In this document: piece by piece, positions 1-9,700 of the stretch
Position numbering within the stretch: position 1 is the stretch's first letter
Layout: every line of letters begins with the position of its first letter
NCBI GenBank assembly: GCA_963830065.1
Contig: CAWHLA010000005.1
Span: 124,001 to 188,000, forward strand
Direction of reading: 5' to 3'
DNA: 64,000 nt
DNA from: JACCZR01 sp963830065
GTDB taxonomy: Bacteria; Actinomycetota; Thermoleophilia; Solirubrobacterales; Thermoleophilaceae
Translations under genes and position numbers: made by a program
The notes under the pieces: model-generated
What the model saw: only the letters and a program-made list of their open reading frames with translations
Database searches by the model: none
Told to the model about the DNA's origin: nothing

Positions 1-3000
1 GAGGAGCAGGCCCGCGGCCTCACCGAGGGCGGCGCCGACCTGATCATCATCGAGACCGCCCAGGACATCCTGGAGGTCAAGGCCGCCATCTTCGGCGCGC
101 GCGAGGCGTTCAAGAACACCGGCAAGACGCTTCCCATCCAGATCAGCGTCTCCCTGCTTCCCAACGGCGGCAAGATGCTGCTGGGCACCGACATCCAGGC
201 GGTGCTCACCACCCTCACCGCGCTCGACGTGCAGGCCATCGGCCTGAACTGCTCGACCGGCCCCGAGGACATGCGCGACGCGATCCGCTTCCTCGGCGAG
301 ACCTCCCCGCTGCCGGTCCACTGCATCCCCAACGCCGGCCTGCCCCTCCAGGGGCCCGACGGCGAGACGATCTTCCCCGAGGAGCCCGGGCCCCTGAGCG
401 ACACGCTGGGCGACTTCGTCGAGCGCTACGGCGTCGGCATCGTCGGCGGCTGCTGCGGCACCACGCCGGACCACATCAAGGCGATCGTGGACAAGGTCGG
501 CGGCAAGTCCGTCGGCGAGCGGCCCGAGCCGGGCGAGGCGATGGTCTCGAGCATGATGACCGCCGCCCCGCTGGTCCAGGAGCCGCGCCCGACGCTGGTG
601 GGCGAGCGAGTGAACTCCCAGGGCTCGCGCAAGGCCAAGGAGATGCTGCTGGCCGACGACTACGACGGCCTGGTCACGGTCGCCGAGGACCAGGTGACCG
701 GCGGCGCCCACGTGCTCGACCTGTGCGTCGCGCTCACCGAGCGCCAGGACGAGGACGAGCAGATGCGCGAGGTCGCCAAGCGCGTGTCGCTGACCCAGCC
801 CGCGCCGATCCAGGTCGACTCCACCGAGCCCGAGGTGATCGAGAAGGCGCTGGAGCAGATCCCCGGTCGCGCGATCGTCAACTCCATCAACCTCGAGGCC
901 GGCCGCGACAAGGCCGACACCGTGATTCCCGTGGCCAAGGCCCACGGCGCCGCGCTGATCGCGCTGACCATCGACGAGGTCGGCATGGCCAAGACCGCCG
1001 ACCGCAAGGTCGAGATCGCCACCCGCATCAAGGAGATCGCCTGCGACGAGCACGGGCTCGATCCCGAGGCGCTGATCTTCGATGCCCTGACCTTCACGCT
1101 GACCACCGGGGACGAGGAGTGGCGGCCGAGCGCCGTCGAGACCATCGAGGGCATCAGGCGCATCAAGGCCGAGGTGCCGGGCGTCAAGACCTCGCTGGGA
1201 GTCTCCAACGTGAGCTTCGGCGTCTCGCCGCCCGCCCGCGCAGCGCTGAACTCCGTCTTCCTGCACCACTGCGTCGAGGCCGGGCTAGACCTGGCGATGG
1301 TCAACCCGAACCACATCACGCCCTACGGCGAGATCCCCGAGGAAGACCGCAAGCTCACCGATGCGCTGGTCCTCAACGAGTCCGAGGACGCCCTGGAGAA
1401 GTTCATCGCGCACTTCGAGAGCAAGGGCGAGGAGGAGGAGGTCACGGCCGCCGACGCCACCGAGGGCATGGAGCCCGAGGAGGCGCTGCACTGGCACATC
1501 CTGCGCCGCAAGAAGGAGGGCGTGGAGGACCAGATCGACAAGTCGGTCGAGAAGATCGGCGCCGTTCCCACCCTGAACGAGGTGCTGCTGCCCGCCATGA
1601 AGGAAGTGGGCGACAAGTTCGGCGCCGGCGAGCTGATCCTGCCCTTCGTGCTGCAGTCGGCGACCGTCATGAAGCGCGCCGTAGCCCAGCTGGAGAACTA
1701 CCTCGAGCGCACCGCTGACTACACCAAGGGCACCGTGGTCCTCGCCACCGTGTTCGGCGACGTGCACGACATCGGCAAGTCGCTGGTCAACACCATCCTC
1801 ACCAACAACGGCTACACGGTGGTCGACCTCGGCAAGCAGGTTCCGATCGACACCATCATCAGCGCGGCCGAGGAGCACAACGCGGACGCCATCGGCCTCT
1901 CCGCCCTGCTCGTTTCCACCTCCAAGCAGATGCCGGCCTGCGTGGGCGAGCTGTACGAGCGCGGCCACGAGTTCCCGGTGCTGATCGGCGGCGCGGCCAT
2001 CAACCGCGACTTCGGCCGGCGCATCCTCTACCCCAAGGGCAAGGAGTCCGACGAGGTCTACGAGCCCGGCGTCTTCTACTGCAAGGACGCCTTCCAGGGG
2101 CTGGACACGATGGACGAGCTGGTGGACGACGAGACGCGCGCCGCGCTGGTCGAGAAGACCCAGGCCGCGGCCAAGGAGCTGCGCGAGAAGCCCGAGGTCA
2201 AGGACGACTCGCCGCCGGTCACCGACGACAGCGTGCGGTCAAAGGCCCGCACCGACACGCCGATCCCCGAGCCGCCCTTCTGGGGCGCGCGCGAGATCGA
2301 CGTCGACCTCGAGGACGTCTACCCCTACCTCGACCGCCACGTGCTGTTCAAGCTGCACTGGGGCGGGCGCGGCAAGAAGGGCGAGGAGTGGCGCAAGCTG
2401 GTGGAGGGCGACGGCGAGGAGGAGGGCTTCGCGCCTCGCCTCGAGCGCATGTGGCGCGAGCAGGACTACCTGCGCCCGCGCACACGCCTGGGCTACTTCC
2501 CCTGCAACGCCGACGGCAACGAGCTCGTGATCTTCGATCCCGAGGATCAGGACAAGGAGATCGAGCGGCTCGTCTTCCCGCGCCAGCCCAAGCACGACCG
2601 CATCGCGCTGTCGGACTTCTACCGCCCGCTGGACTCGGGTCAGCGCGACGTCGTCGCCCTGCAGGGCGTGACCGTCGGCCCCGAGGTCACCGAGCTGATG
2701 GCCAAGCTGGAGGAGGAAGGCGAGTTCGCCGAGCAGCTCTACACCCACGGCCTGGGCGTCCAGTCCGCCGAGGGCCTGGCCGAGTGGCTGCACGCCGAGG
2801 TCCGGCGTGACCTGGGCATCGATCCCGACCAGGGCCGCCGCTACTCGTGGGGCTACCCGGCCGTGCCCGAGCAGTCCGAGCACGAGAAGGTCTGGAGGCT
2901 GCTCGGCCTCGACGAGATCGGCATGTACCTCTCAGACGGCCACGCCGTGATGCCCGAGCAGTCGACGGTGGCGATCATCGCCCACCACCCGCAGGCGGTC

Positions 3001-3162
3001 TACTTCGGCATGAAGTCCGGCTTCGTGCCCGAGGAGAAGGCGCCCGACGAGCTGATCGCGGGCACCGATCGCGGCGGCGAGCTCCCGCCCGAGTCCGAGG
3101 CCAGCGACGGCTCGGTCGAGGACGAGGGCAAGCAGCGCTCGGCCGACGAAGTCTCGGCCTAG
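1..3162 (+). CDS. metH: Cobalamin-dependent methionine synthase (5' truncated by window)
   Basis: The frame is open from base 1, so the start lies upstream; 1,053 codons are visible of a family usually 1,150-1,250 long. The enzyme passes a methyl group from methyltetrahydrofolate to homocysteine through cobalamin in the cytoplasm. In window residues, the homocysteine barrel carries the zinc cysteines GLNC (Cys84) and GGCC (Cys151/152). The pterin barrel begins near VGERVN (about 200). The B12 module has DVHDIG with His589 as lower axial ligand. The C-terminal AdoMet reactivation domain contains RYSWGYPA (about 948). A short acidic tail follows. All domains of a full MetH are present apart from the missing N-terminus. 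Its TAG stop directly abuts the stop of the convergent secreted-protein gene. Confidence 0.97.
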   Translation, partial: EEQARGLTEGGADLIIIETAQDILEVKAAIFGAREAFKNTGKTLPIQISVSLLPNGGKMLLGTDIQAVLTTLTALDVQAIGLNCSTGPEDMRDAIRFLGETSPLPVHCIPNAGLPLQGPDGETIFPEEPGPLSDTLGDFVERYGVGIVGGCCGTTPDHIKAIVDKVGGKSVGERPEPGEAMVSSMMTAAPLVQEPRPTLVGERVNSQGSRKAKEMLLADDYDGLVTVAEDQVTGGAHVLDLCVALTERQDEDEQMREVAKRVSLTQPAPIQVDSTEPEVIEKALEQIPGRAIVNSINLEAGRDKADTVIPVAKAHGAALIALTIDEVGMAKTADRKVEIATRIKEIACDEHGLDPEALIFDALTFTLTTGDEEWRPSAVETIEGIRRIKAEVPGVKTSLGVSNVSFGVSPPARAALNSVFLHHCVEAGLDLAMVNPNHITPYGEIPEEDRKLTDALVLNESEDALEKFIAHFESKGEEEEVTAADATEGMEPEEALHWHILRRKKEGVEDQIDKSVEKIGAVPTLNEVLLPAMKEVGDKFGAGELILPFVLQSATVMKRAVAQLENYLERTADYTKGTVVLATVFGDVHDIGKSLVNTILTNNGYTVVDLGKQVPIDTIISAAEEHNADAIGLSALLVSTSKQMPACVGELYERGHEFPVLIGGAAINRDFGRRILYPKGKESDEVYEPGVFYCKDAFQGLDTMDELVDDETRAALVEKTQAAAKELREKPEVKDDSPPVTDDSVRSKARTDTPIPEPPFWGAREIDVDLEDVYPYLDRHVLFKLHWGGRGKKGEEWRKLVEGDGEEEGFAPRLERMWREQDYLRPRTRLGYFPCNADGNELVIFDPEDQDKEIERLVFPRQPKHDRIALSDFYRPLDSGQRDVVALQGVTVGPEVTELMAKLEEEGEFAEQLYTHGLGVQSAEGLAEWLHAEVRRDLGIDPDQGRRYSWGYPAVPEQSEHEKVWRLLGLDEIGMYLSDGHAVMPEQSTVAIIAHHPQAVYFGMKSGFVPEEKAPDELIAGTDRGGELPPESEASDGSVEDEGKQRSADEVSA

Positions 3163-4530
3163 CTAGCGCCTGACCCTGAGCGTCCTGAAGGTCGTGCGCG
3201 GGCCGAGCCGGCCGCGCTCGCGTGAGTAGACGCGAACCCGTGTCCCGCGCCGGGGTGTCCTGCGTCCGCGCACACGGGCGACGACGACCCTGCTCCGGCC
3301 GCGGCGGATGCGGTAGGGCGCCGACCTCCCGAAGCGGACGCGAAGGCGGCCGCGCGTCCGGCGCAGGACGCCCACGCGCAGCCTGCCGCGGCAGCCATTG
3401 CGGGTCCGCCGGGGGCAGCGCAGTCCGATCTTGAGCCGTCCTCGCCGGCTGCGGCGGGCGTAGCGGATCACGACGTTGCGCGTCTCGCCGACCATGCCCT
3501 GCGATATCTGCTCGCAGTCAGTGGGCAGCGGGCGAGTGTCGTCGTCGCGGACGTCGGCGTCGAGGACGTCGGAACCGCTTCCGCACTGGATGGCTTGGTT
3601 CACCTGGTCGTCGATCGCATCCCGCGCGAAGAGGGTGTCGGCACCGAAACCCGCAAACATCGCGTCCGAGCCGGTGTCGCCTCTCAGCGTGTCGCTCTCC
3701 GATCCACCCTGCAGCCTGTCGTCTCCTGCCCCTCCGGACACGGTTGCCCCCACGGTGAATCGGGCAGCGAGCTCGTCGGGCCCCCCGCCGCCGGTGATGG
3801 CCTCTATGTCCTCGTGCGCGTTGTCGGCCTCGGAAGTGAGGAATCCGATCGTCGGTGCACCGTCGTCGAACGTCTCGCCCAGCGTCACGTTGACCTTCGC
3901 CCTCCGGGAGCCGTAGTCCACCTCGTCGCGTCCAGCGCCGCCGAACAGGTCGTCGCGGTTCCCGTCGGGGAGGCTGCCCATCCGGAGGACGTCGTTCCCG
4001 GCGTCGCCGTCCTCCCGGTCGGTGCCCGGCCCTCCGGTCAGCGTGTCGTCGCCGTCGCCGCCTCGCACCACGTCGCCGCCGGCGCCCGCGTCGATGAGGT
4101 CGGCTCCCGAGCCTCCCTCCACCAAGTCGGCCCCCTCGGCGCTCGTGAGCTCATCGTTGCCGGCCCCGCCGAAGCACAGGCAGTCGCCGGATCCAGGAGC
4201 TACGAAGAGCTTGTCGCGCGCCGTACCGCCGGCGAAGGTCACGAAGTTCAGAGGCGGGCGGTTGCACCGAAACCTCTGCGGGTTGGTCGAGTCGGTCTGC
4301 ACGCAGCCGCTGCCCAGCACCATCTGGGCGGACTGCTCAGTCACCTCGAGCTTGGTCCCGTCGCTGTTCGGCCGCACGCCGACTTCGGTTGCGTTGCCGC
4401 CGCTGACGGCGATGCGCAGCCCCTGGTCGCTGGTGACGCCCACCGTGACGGCGGCCGTCGCGGTCGATGCGCCGACGAGCAGCAGGGCGGTGGCCGCTAT
4501 GGCGACGGAAAGCGCGCGGAGTGACGTCAT
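3163..4530 (-). CDS. Secreted RTX-like calcium-repeat protein with Arg-rich C-terminal domain (paralog A)
   Basis: 455 residues. An N-terminal signal peptide ends near STATAA (about residue 27). A beta-rich N-terminal region contains paired cysteines. Residues about 130-320 hold GGxGxDxL nonapeptide repeats of the haemolysin-type calcium-binding kind (GGAGNDEL, GGSGADLI, GGDGDDTL). The last roughly 110 residues form a strongly basic domain with LRCP and C-x-GRL motifs, shared with five other genes in this array. Likely exported and Ca2+-binding; the partner or ligand is unknown. It is the most divergent paralog and the only one on the minus strand. The ATG lies 6 nt after a TAGCGT -10 element, so the transcript is probably leaderless, and the promoter carries the 11-bp direct repeats described separately. 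Its stop abuts the metH stop. Confidence 0.85.
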   Translation of the reverse strand: MTSLRALSVAIAATALLLVGASTATAAVTVGVTSDQGLRIAVSGGNATEVGVRPNSDGTKLEVTEQSAQMVLGSGCVQTDSTNPQRFRCNRPPLNFVTFAGGTARDKLFVAPGSGDCLCFGGAGNDELTSAEGADLVEGGSGADLIDAGAGGDVVRGGDGDDTLTGGPGTDREDGDAGNDVLRMGSLPDGNRDDLFGGAGRDEVDYGSRRAKVNVTLGETFDDGAPTIGFLTSEADNAHEDIEAITGGGGPDELAARFTVGATVSGGAGDDRLQGGSESDTLRGDTGSDAMFAGFGADTLFARDAIDDQVNQAIQCGSGSDVLDADVRDDDTRPLPTDCEQISQGMVGETRNVVIRYARRSRRGRLKIGLRCPRRTRNGCRGRLRVGVLRRTRGRLRVRFGRSAPYRIRRGRSRVVVARVRGRRTPRRGTRVRVYSRERGRLGPRTTFRTLRVRR

Positions 4531-4536
4531 GCGGCG

Positions 4537-4568
4537 ACGCTAAGCGCGCGCGCTCACAGTTTGCTCAC
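4537..4568 (-). promoter_or_regulatory. SARP-type operator/promoter A, upstream of the minus-strand RTX-like gene
   Basis: Read on the minus strand: GTGAGCA (4568-4562), 4 nt, GTGAGCG (4557-4551), 8 nt, TAGCGT (4542-4537), 6 nt, ATG (4530). Heptamers repeating every 11 bp with 8 bp to the -10 match the known geometry of SARP activator sites. The same 32-bp layout occurs three more times in this window. Confidence 0.75.
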
Positions 4569-4662
4569 GCCGAGCGCTATCTACTTCGAGCCGAAATCCT
4601 GCCAGCGGCTCACTCGACCCCTCGATATTGGTGCCCGCCCCGGGCCCACGATCCCACACGGC

Positions 4663-4694
4663 GTGAGCGAAACGTGAGCGGGCGCGCTTAGCGT
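4663..4694 (+). promoter_or_regulatory. SARP-type operator/promoter B, upstream of the 4701 RTX-like operon
   Basis: GTGAGCG (4663-4669), 4 nt, GTGAGCG (4674-4680), 8 nt, TAGCGT (4689-4694), 6 nt, ATG (4701). Spacing is identical to site A, which lies back to back with it in the same 170-bp divergent intergenic region. The -10 to start distance predicts a leaderless mRNA. Confidence 0.78.
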
Positions 4695-4700
4695 CGCGCC

Positions 4701-5771
4701 ATGAGGTCACTCCGGCTGGTCCTCCTCGCCTTGGTCCTGCTCGCCCTGGGTGCCGCTCCCGCCCAGGCGACCCTGCTCGTGCGCTCCGACGGCGCCGGCC
4801 TGTTGGTGAGCGACAAGAACGGCCTGAACGACGACATCCTCGTCAAGGGTGAGAGCCTCGGCTATCGGATCGTCAACAGCAACTTCACCGACGTCTTCAA
4901 GTTCGACTTCCAGGCCGGCTGTTCGAGCGCCGACAGCGCGAGCGCTCGCTGCAGCCGCAACGGCCCAGTGATGAGCTACCAGCTCGCGGGCGGCAACGAC
5001 CGCCTTCACATGGAAGCCTCGGTCCCCGCGGGCGAGTCCTCGATTGCCGGGGGCTCGGGCGATGACACGGTCGGCGGGCAGGCCGGCCGCGACAGCATCG
5101 TGGGACAGTCGGGCGACGACGAGCTCTCGGGCGGCAGTGGCAACGACTCGCTCGCCGGCCGAGAGGACAGCGACCGCCTCAGCGGCGGCCCCGGCACCGA
5201 CACGTTGAAGGGCGAGTCCGGCTTCGACTCGCTGTTCGGTAACAACGGCACCGACACCCTGGACGCCGGCTCCGGCAACGACTTCATCGACGCCAAGGAG
5301 CCGGTGGGCACCACGGCCCTGAAGGACACGATCAGCTGCGGCGATGGCTCCGACCGGGTCGAGGCCGACCTACAAGACGTCTTCGTGCTCGCTCCCGAGT
5401 GCGAGACGCGGTCGATCTCCGCCGTCGGCGAGACCCCGCTGGTTCGCATCGGCGGCGGCACGCTGCGCGTCCGCCCCAGCGGGCGGGTCCGCGTGCGGCT
5501 CCGCTGCCCCCGGGGCGTGGGCTCGCTGGGCTGCAAGGGCCGGCTCTCGCTGCGGCTCGACCGCCGGGGCGCCCGGCGCACGCGCAAGCGCTACGAGATC
5601 CGGAAAGGCCGCAGCAAGACCGTCACCCTTCGCCTCTCGGGCGGGTCCGTCAGGACGCTGAGGAGCCGCCAGCGGCGCGGCCGGCGGACGCGCGGCATCC
5701 TCACGAGCGTGGAACGGGGCCGCAAGGGCCGCAAGACGGCCGTGCGCAATCCCAGGCTGCGGCTGCGATGA
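4701..5771 (+). CDS. Secreted RTX-like calcium-repeat protein (paralog B)
   Basis: 356 residues. The signal peptide ends at PAQA (about 24) and is followed by the family hallmark LLVRSDGAGLLV and DKNGLNDD. An FKFDFQAGC segment with two cysteines follows. About eight GGSGDD/GGSGND-type nonapeptides lie at residues 110-200. A SCGDGSDRVEADL module precedes the Arg-rich tail, which starts at AVGETPLVRI and includes LRCPRG, CKGRLSLRL and KRYEIR. Likely secreted and Ca2+-binding. It is first in an operon with the next paralog, whose ATG overlaps this stop as ATGA. The start is chosen because it follows a signal-peptide-coding ATG placed 6 nt after the -10. Confidence 0.88.
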   Translation: MRSLRLVLLALVLLALGAAPAQATLLVRSDGAGLLVSDKNGLNDDILVKGESLGYRIVNSNFTDVFKFDFQAGCSSADSASARCSRNGPVMSYQLAGGNDRLHMEASVPAGESSIAGGSGDDTVGGQAGRDSIVGQSGDDELSGGSGNDSLAGREDSDRLSGGPGTDTLKGESGFDSLFGNNGTDTLDAGSGNDFIDAKEPVGTTALKDTISCGDGSDRVEADLQDVFVLAPECETRSISAVGETPLVRIGGGTLRVRPSGRVRVRLRCPRGVGSLGCKGRLSLRLDRRGARRTRKRYEIRKGRSKTVTLRLSGGSVRTLRSRQRRGRRTRGILTSVERGRKGRKTAVRNPRLRLR

Positions 5772-6739
5772 GGCTGGGCACCGCCTTCTTCGCGGCGGTC
5801 GCGTTCCTGGCGTCGGCCGCGCCCGCCCACGCCACGCTCTCCGTGGCCTCGGACTCGGTCGGACTGAAGATCGCCGACAAGAACGGGCTGAACGACAACG
5901 TCGGCGTCACACCGTTCTTCACTACGTCGTCGGGCACCGGCTACACGGTCACCAACTCGAACTCGTTCGACGTCTTCAAGTTCGAGTTCCTTCCGGGCTG
6001 CCGCCAGTTCACCAACGAGCCCTCGAAGGCGATCTGCGCCCGGAACACGCCGAACCTGAGCATGTCCCTCCGCGGAGGCGACGACAGCTTCTCGGTGGAG
6101 TTCGCTCTTGTCACCGGCACGGCCTCCATCGCGGCCGGCTCCGGCAACGACTCCGGAGTAGGTGGCCCCAATCGCGACGTCTTCACCGGGGAGGACGGCA
6201 ACGACCGGTTCCGCGCCGGCAACGGCAGGGACACCCTCAGGGGCGATGCCGGCAACGACACGCTGAACTCGAAGGAGGCGAGCGGCTCCGGCGTGGCGGA
6301 CGAGATCGGTTGCGGCTCGGGGAGCGACTCGCTGGTCGCGGACTCGGTGGACTCCGTGCCCTCCACCTGCGAGGAGTTCGAGCAGAGCCCGGTGGGCGAG
6401 ACCCCGCACGTCCGCATCAACCGGGGCACTCTTCGCGTTCGCCCGAGTGGGGTGGTCCGCGTCCGGCTCCGCTGCCCCCGGGGGGTAGGTTCCCTGGGCT
6501 GCAAGGGCCGGCTCTCGCTGCGGCTCGACCGCCGCGGCGCTAGGCGCGCGCGCAAGCGCTACGAGATCCGCGCGGGCCGGAGCAAGACCGTCACGGTGCG
6601 GCTCTCGCGCGGCTCGGTGCGGGCGCTTCGCAGCCGCCAGCGGCGCGGCCGGCGGACCCGCGCAATCCTGGCCAGCGTCGAACGCGGCCGCAAGGGCCGC
6701 AAGACCACGGTGCGCAACCCGCGCCTCCGTCTGCGCTGA
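5768..6739 (+). CDS. Secreted RTX-like calcium-repeat protein (paralog C)
   Basis: 323 residues from ATG 5768, which overlaps the previous stop as ATGA; the open frame runs further upstream but only this ATG gives a signal peptide (ending near PAHA). The protein has the family modules: IADKNGLNDN, FKFEFLPGC with a second Cys near 80, a shorter run of GGxGND-like repeats (about 120-175), GCGSGSDSLVADSVD, then the Arg-rich C-terminal domain. The C-terminal coding DNA is almost identical to paralog B (for example around 5528-5566 and 6498-6536), pointing to recent duplication or gene conversion. Co-transcribed with B. Function beyond presumed secretion and calcium binding is unknown. Confidence 0.87.
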   Translation: MRLGTAFFAAVAFLASAAPAHATLSVASDSVGLKIADKNGLNDNVGVTPFFTTSSGTGYTVTNSNSFDVFKFEFLPGCRQFTNEPSKAICARNTPNLSMSLRGGDDSFSVEFALVTGTASIAAGSGNDSGVGGPNRDVFTGEDGNDRFRAGNGRDTLRGDAGNDTLNSKEASGSGVADEIGCGSGSDSLVADSVDSVPSTCEEFEQSPVGETPHVRINRGTLRVRPSGVVRVRLRCPRGVGSLGCKGRLSLRLDRRGARRARKRYEIRAGRSKTVTVRLSRGSVRALRSRQRRGRRTRAILASVERGRKGRKTTVRNPRLRLR

Positions 6740-6756
6740 GAGGTGGTCGGATCGGT

Positions 6757-6768
6757 TAGCGTCGCCGC
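6757..6768 (+). promoter_or_regulatory. -10 element of the SARP/MalT-like regulator gene
   Basis: TAGCGT at 6757-6762 followed by CGCCGC is the same string as in operator A. Operator A continues with ATG; here the next codon is ACG (6769), in frame with the regulator. No GTGAGCG repeats lie upstream, so the regulator gene does not carry its own operator type. Confidence 0.5.
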
Positions 6769-9700
6769 ACGCGCCAGCCCAAGGCCCAAGCCCAGTCACC
6801 ACGATCTGAGGAGGGAACCACCGCCGGTTGGCGGGTCTCGCGGCCTGCGCTCTCGGGCCGCCTGAGCGAGTCGCTGGACCGCGGCGCGCTGCTACTGACG
6901 GCGGGGGCGGGCTTCGGGAAGACGACGGCCCTCGAGGAAACGCTCGCCTCCCGCCGGGACTCGGTGGCCTGGGTGCGCTGCTCGGCGAGCTCGGGAGACC
7001 CCGGGCGCCTGCTCGAGCTCGTGCTCGAGGCGCTCACCCGCGCCGCTCCCGGCGTCGCCGACGGCCTGAGCGAGGGGCTGGCCATGGGTGTTCAGCCCAT
7101 CGACCTCACCCTGGCCACGGGCGCCCTCGGCGAGGAGATCGACCGACTGCTCGTGGATCCGCTCACGGTGGTGCTCGACGGCGGTGAGGGCCTGGTCGCC
7201 AGCCGGGAGGCGCTGGCGCTGGTCGACGGCCTGCTTGCCGTCCGCTCCCCGGCGCTGCGGGTGGCGGTGGCCTCGCGCCAGTCGCTGGACGTGGGCGGCT
7301 CGCGGCTGCGCGGCGCCGGGCGGCTCTCGGAGGCGGGTCCGGCCGAGCTGGCCTTCAGCCTGGAGGAGTGCGCCGAGGTGCTGCGCCGCGTGGGCAGCGC
7401 GGAGCCCGACGCGGCCACGGTGGAGGCGGTGTGGGAGGCGACCGAAGGCTGGCCGATCGCGGTGGTGCTGGCCGCACTGGCTCCGGGTGGCCGTCCCTCT
7501 GCCGACCGCGGCCTGACCGCGTTCCTGCAGGAGCTCATGGAGCCGCTCTCCGACCCGGTCGCGGGGGACCTCGCCGACTCCTCCGTCGCTCCCGACCTCG
7601 ATCCCGCGCTGCTGGAGAAGCTCGGCCTGCCGCCGTCTTTGGGCGACGAGGTCCTGGCGCTGGGGCTTCCCGCCCAGTGGACGAGCGACGGGCACAGTTG
7701 GAGCTACCACCCGCTCGTCCGCGACTTCCTGCGCGCGCGGCTGGCCCGCGACCGCGACGAGGGGCATCGGACGCGGTTGCACTGCCTCTGCGCCGAGGCC
7801 CTGGAGGACGCCGGCCGCGGCCCGGAGGCGGTCGAGCAGTGGCTCGAGGGCGATGCGCCCGACCGCGCCGCCGCGGCGGTGGCGGCGCACGGGGCCACCC
7901 TGGCGCGAACGGCGCCGGCGATGGTCTCGGCCTGGCTCGACCGGCTGCCCGAGGAGGTGCGGCGGGCGCCGGCGCTCAGCCTGCTGGAGGGCCGCCTGGA
8001 CGCGGGCGCGGGGAGGCTCGGCAAGGCGGCGGAGCCTCTACGTCGCGCGGTCGAGGGCTTCGCCTCCGCGGGTGAGGAGGAGCTGGCCTGGCTCGCCCGG
8101 CTGGGGCTCGTGGACTCGCTCGCGATCGTCGAGGACTTCGACCGGGCGATCCCCCTGGCGGACGGATGGCGCGAGACCGAGGCTCCCGCCGCGCCGGCCG
8201 TGGCGATCTCGGTCGCTGCCGCGCTGGCCGGGGCCCGCCGCTACCCGGCGGCCGCCGATCTGTTCGAGAGCGTCTGCTCGCACCCGGCCGGTGCCTTTCT
8301 TGAGCCCTTCGCCGGTGGGTTTCGGGGCTTCTGGGTGGACCTGCAGTGCGGGCGGCTCGACGCGGCGCTCGCGGGCCTGAGCCGCGCGGTCGAGCACCTG
8401 GCGCGCGAGGACCCGTTCGACCGCCTCCCGTTCGTGATGGGCATGAAGGCCGTAGTGCTCGAAGAGCGCGGGGAGGACGAGCGCGCGCTGGAGGTGATCC
8501 GCCGGGCCCGGGAAGCCGCGGTCGAGGCCATGGTGGGTGGCTACATCGACGACGTCGCCCACCTGTTCGCGGCCGGGGTGCACGCCCGCGCGGGCCGGCT
8601 CGCCGAGGCGGAGGCTGCGCTGGCGAGCGCGGCCGGGGAGGGGCTGGGCTGGTACGCGGGCGACCGTGAGGTCACCCGCGCGACGATCGCCGCAGCACAG
8701 GGTGCGCCCGCCGATGCTGTCGAGCAGGTCGAGGCGGCAATCGCCGCAGGTGCGATGCACCCGTGGCGCTCGCGCTGGCGCAACACGGCGCGACTGGCTC
8801 CCGTGCTCGCGGCCGCTGGAAGGGCCGATGCCGCGGCCGCCCTGGTCGACGAAGCGCTCTCCGACGCCCCGCCGGAGGCGGGCTGCGCCCGGCTGCGCGC
8901 GCTCCGCGCGTGGCTGGCCTCGGTGGAGGGCGACGACCTGCGCTGGCCGGACGATCTGGCGGCCGCCTGGGCGGAGGCCGGCGACGAGGCCCCCCACCTC
9001 GTCCGCCGGGAGCTGCCGCGGCTCGGGCCGCTGCTGTGGCAGGCGGTGCAGCGGGGGGTGCTCCCGCCCGGCGAGGTCGTGGCCGCGGTCGCCTCCGCCG
9101 ATCCCAGCGGGCAGGCCCTGGGCGACTATGCCGCTCACCCGCTGCCCGCCGCCCGGCGCGAGGCCGCCACCGCCCTGGCCGCCAGCGGCGCCCCGGCGGC
9201 GCTCAAATGGCTGAGCCGGCTCGATGGCGATCCCGATTCCGATGTGGCGAAGACCGCCCGCGCCTGTCGATCGGGCGCGGCCGGGCGGGCCTTGCCGCTC
9301 GTCTTCCGCGTGCTGGGCGGGTTCTCGCTGAGCCGGGGGTCGTACCGGCTTCAGGAGGAGGACTGGGCGGGCCGCAGGCCCGCGGCCCAGAGGCTCGTCC
9401 GCTACCTGCTCGCCGCGCGCGGGTCGGCAGTGACCGAGGACGATCTGTTCGAGGCATTCTGGGCCGATCGCGAGGCGGCCGCGGCTCGGCGCAGCCTGCA
9501 GGTGACGGTCTCGAGCGCGCGGGCGGCGCTCGACCCTCCGGGCGGCGATACGTCCGTGCTCGTGGTGGCCGACCGGACCTACCGGCTCGAGCTCGCAGAC
9601 GGCGACCTGGTGGACGCCGACGACTTCGAGCGCGCAGCGCGCGAGGCGCTCGCCGCCGACGGCGACCGCCGGCGGCGGCTGCTCGAGGCGGCGGCCACGC

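Noticed and set aside
6742..6756. SARP operator in front of the regulator's own -10
   Set aside because: The bases at the two heptamer positions (GGTGGTC and CTGCGCT) do not match GTGAGCG.
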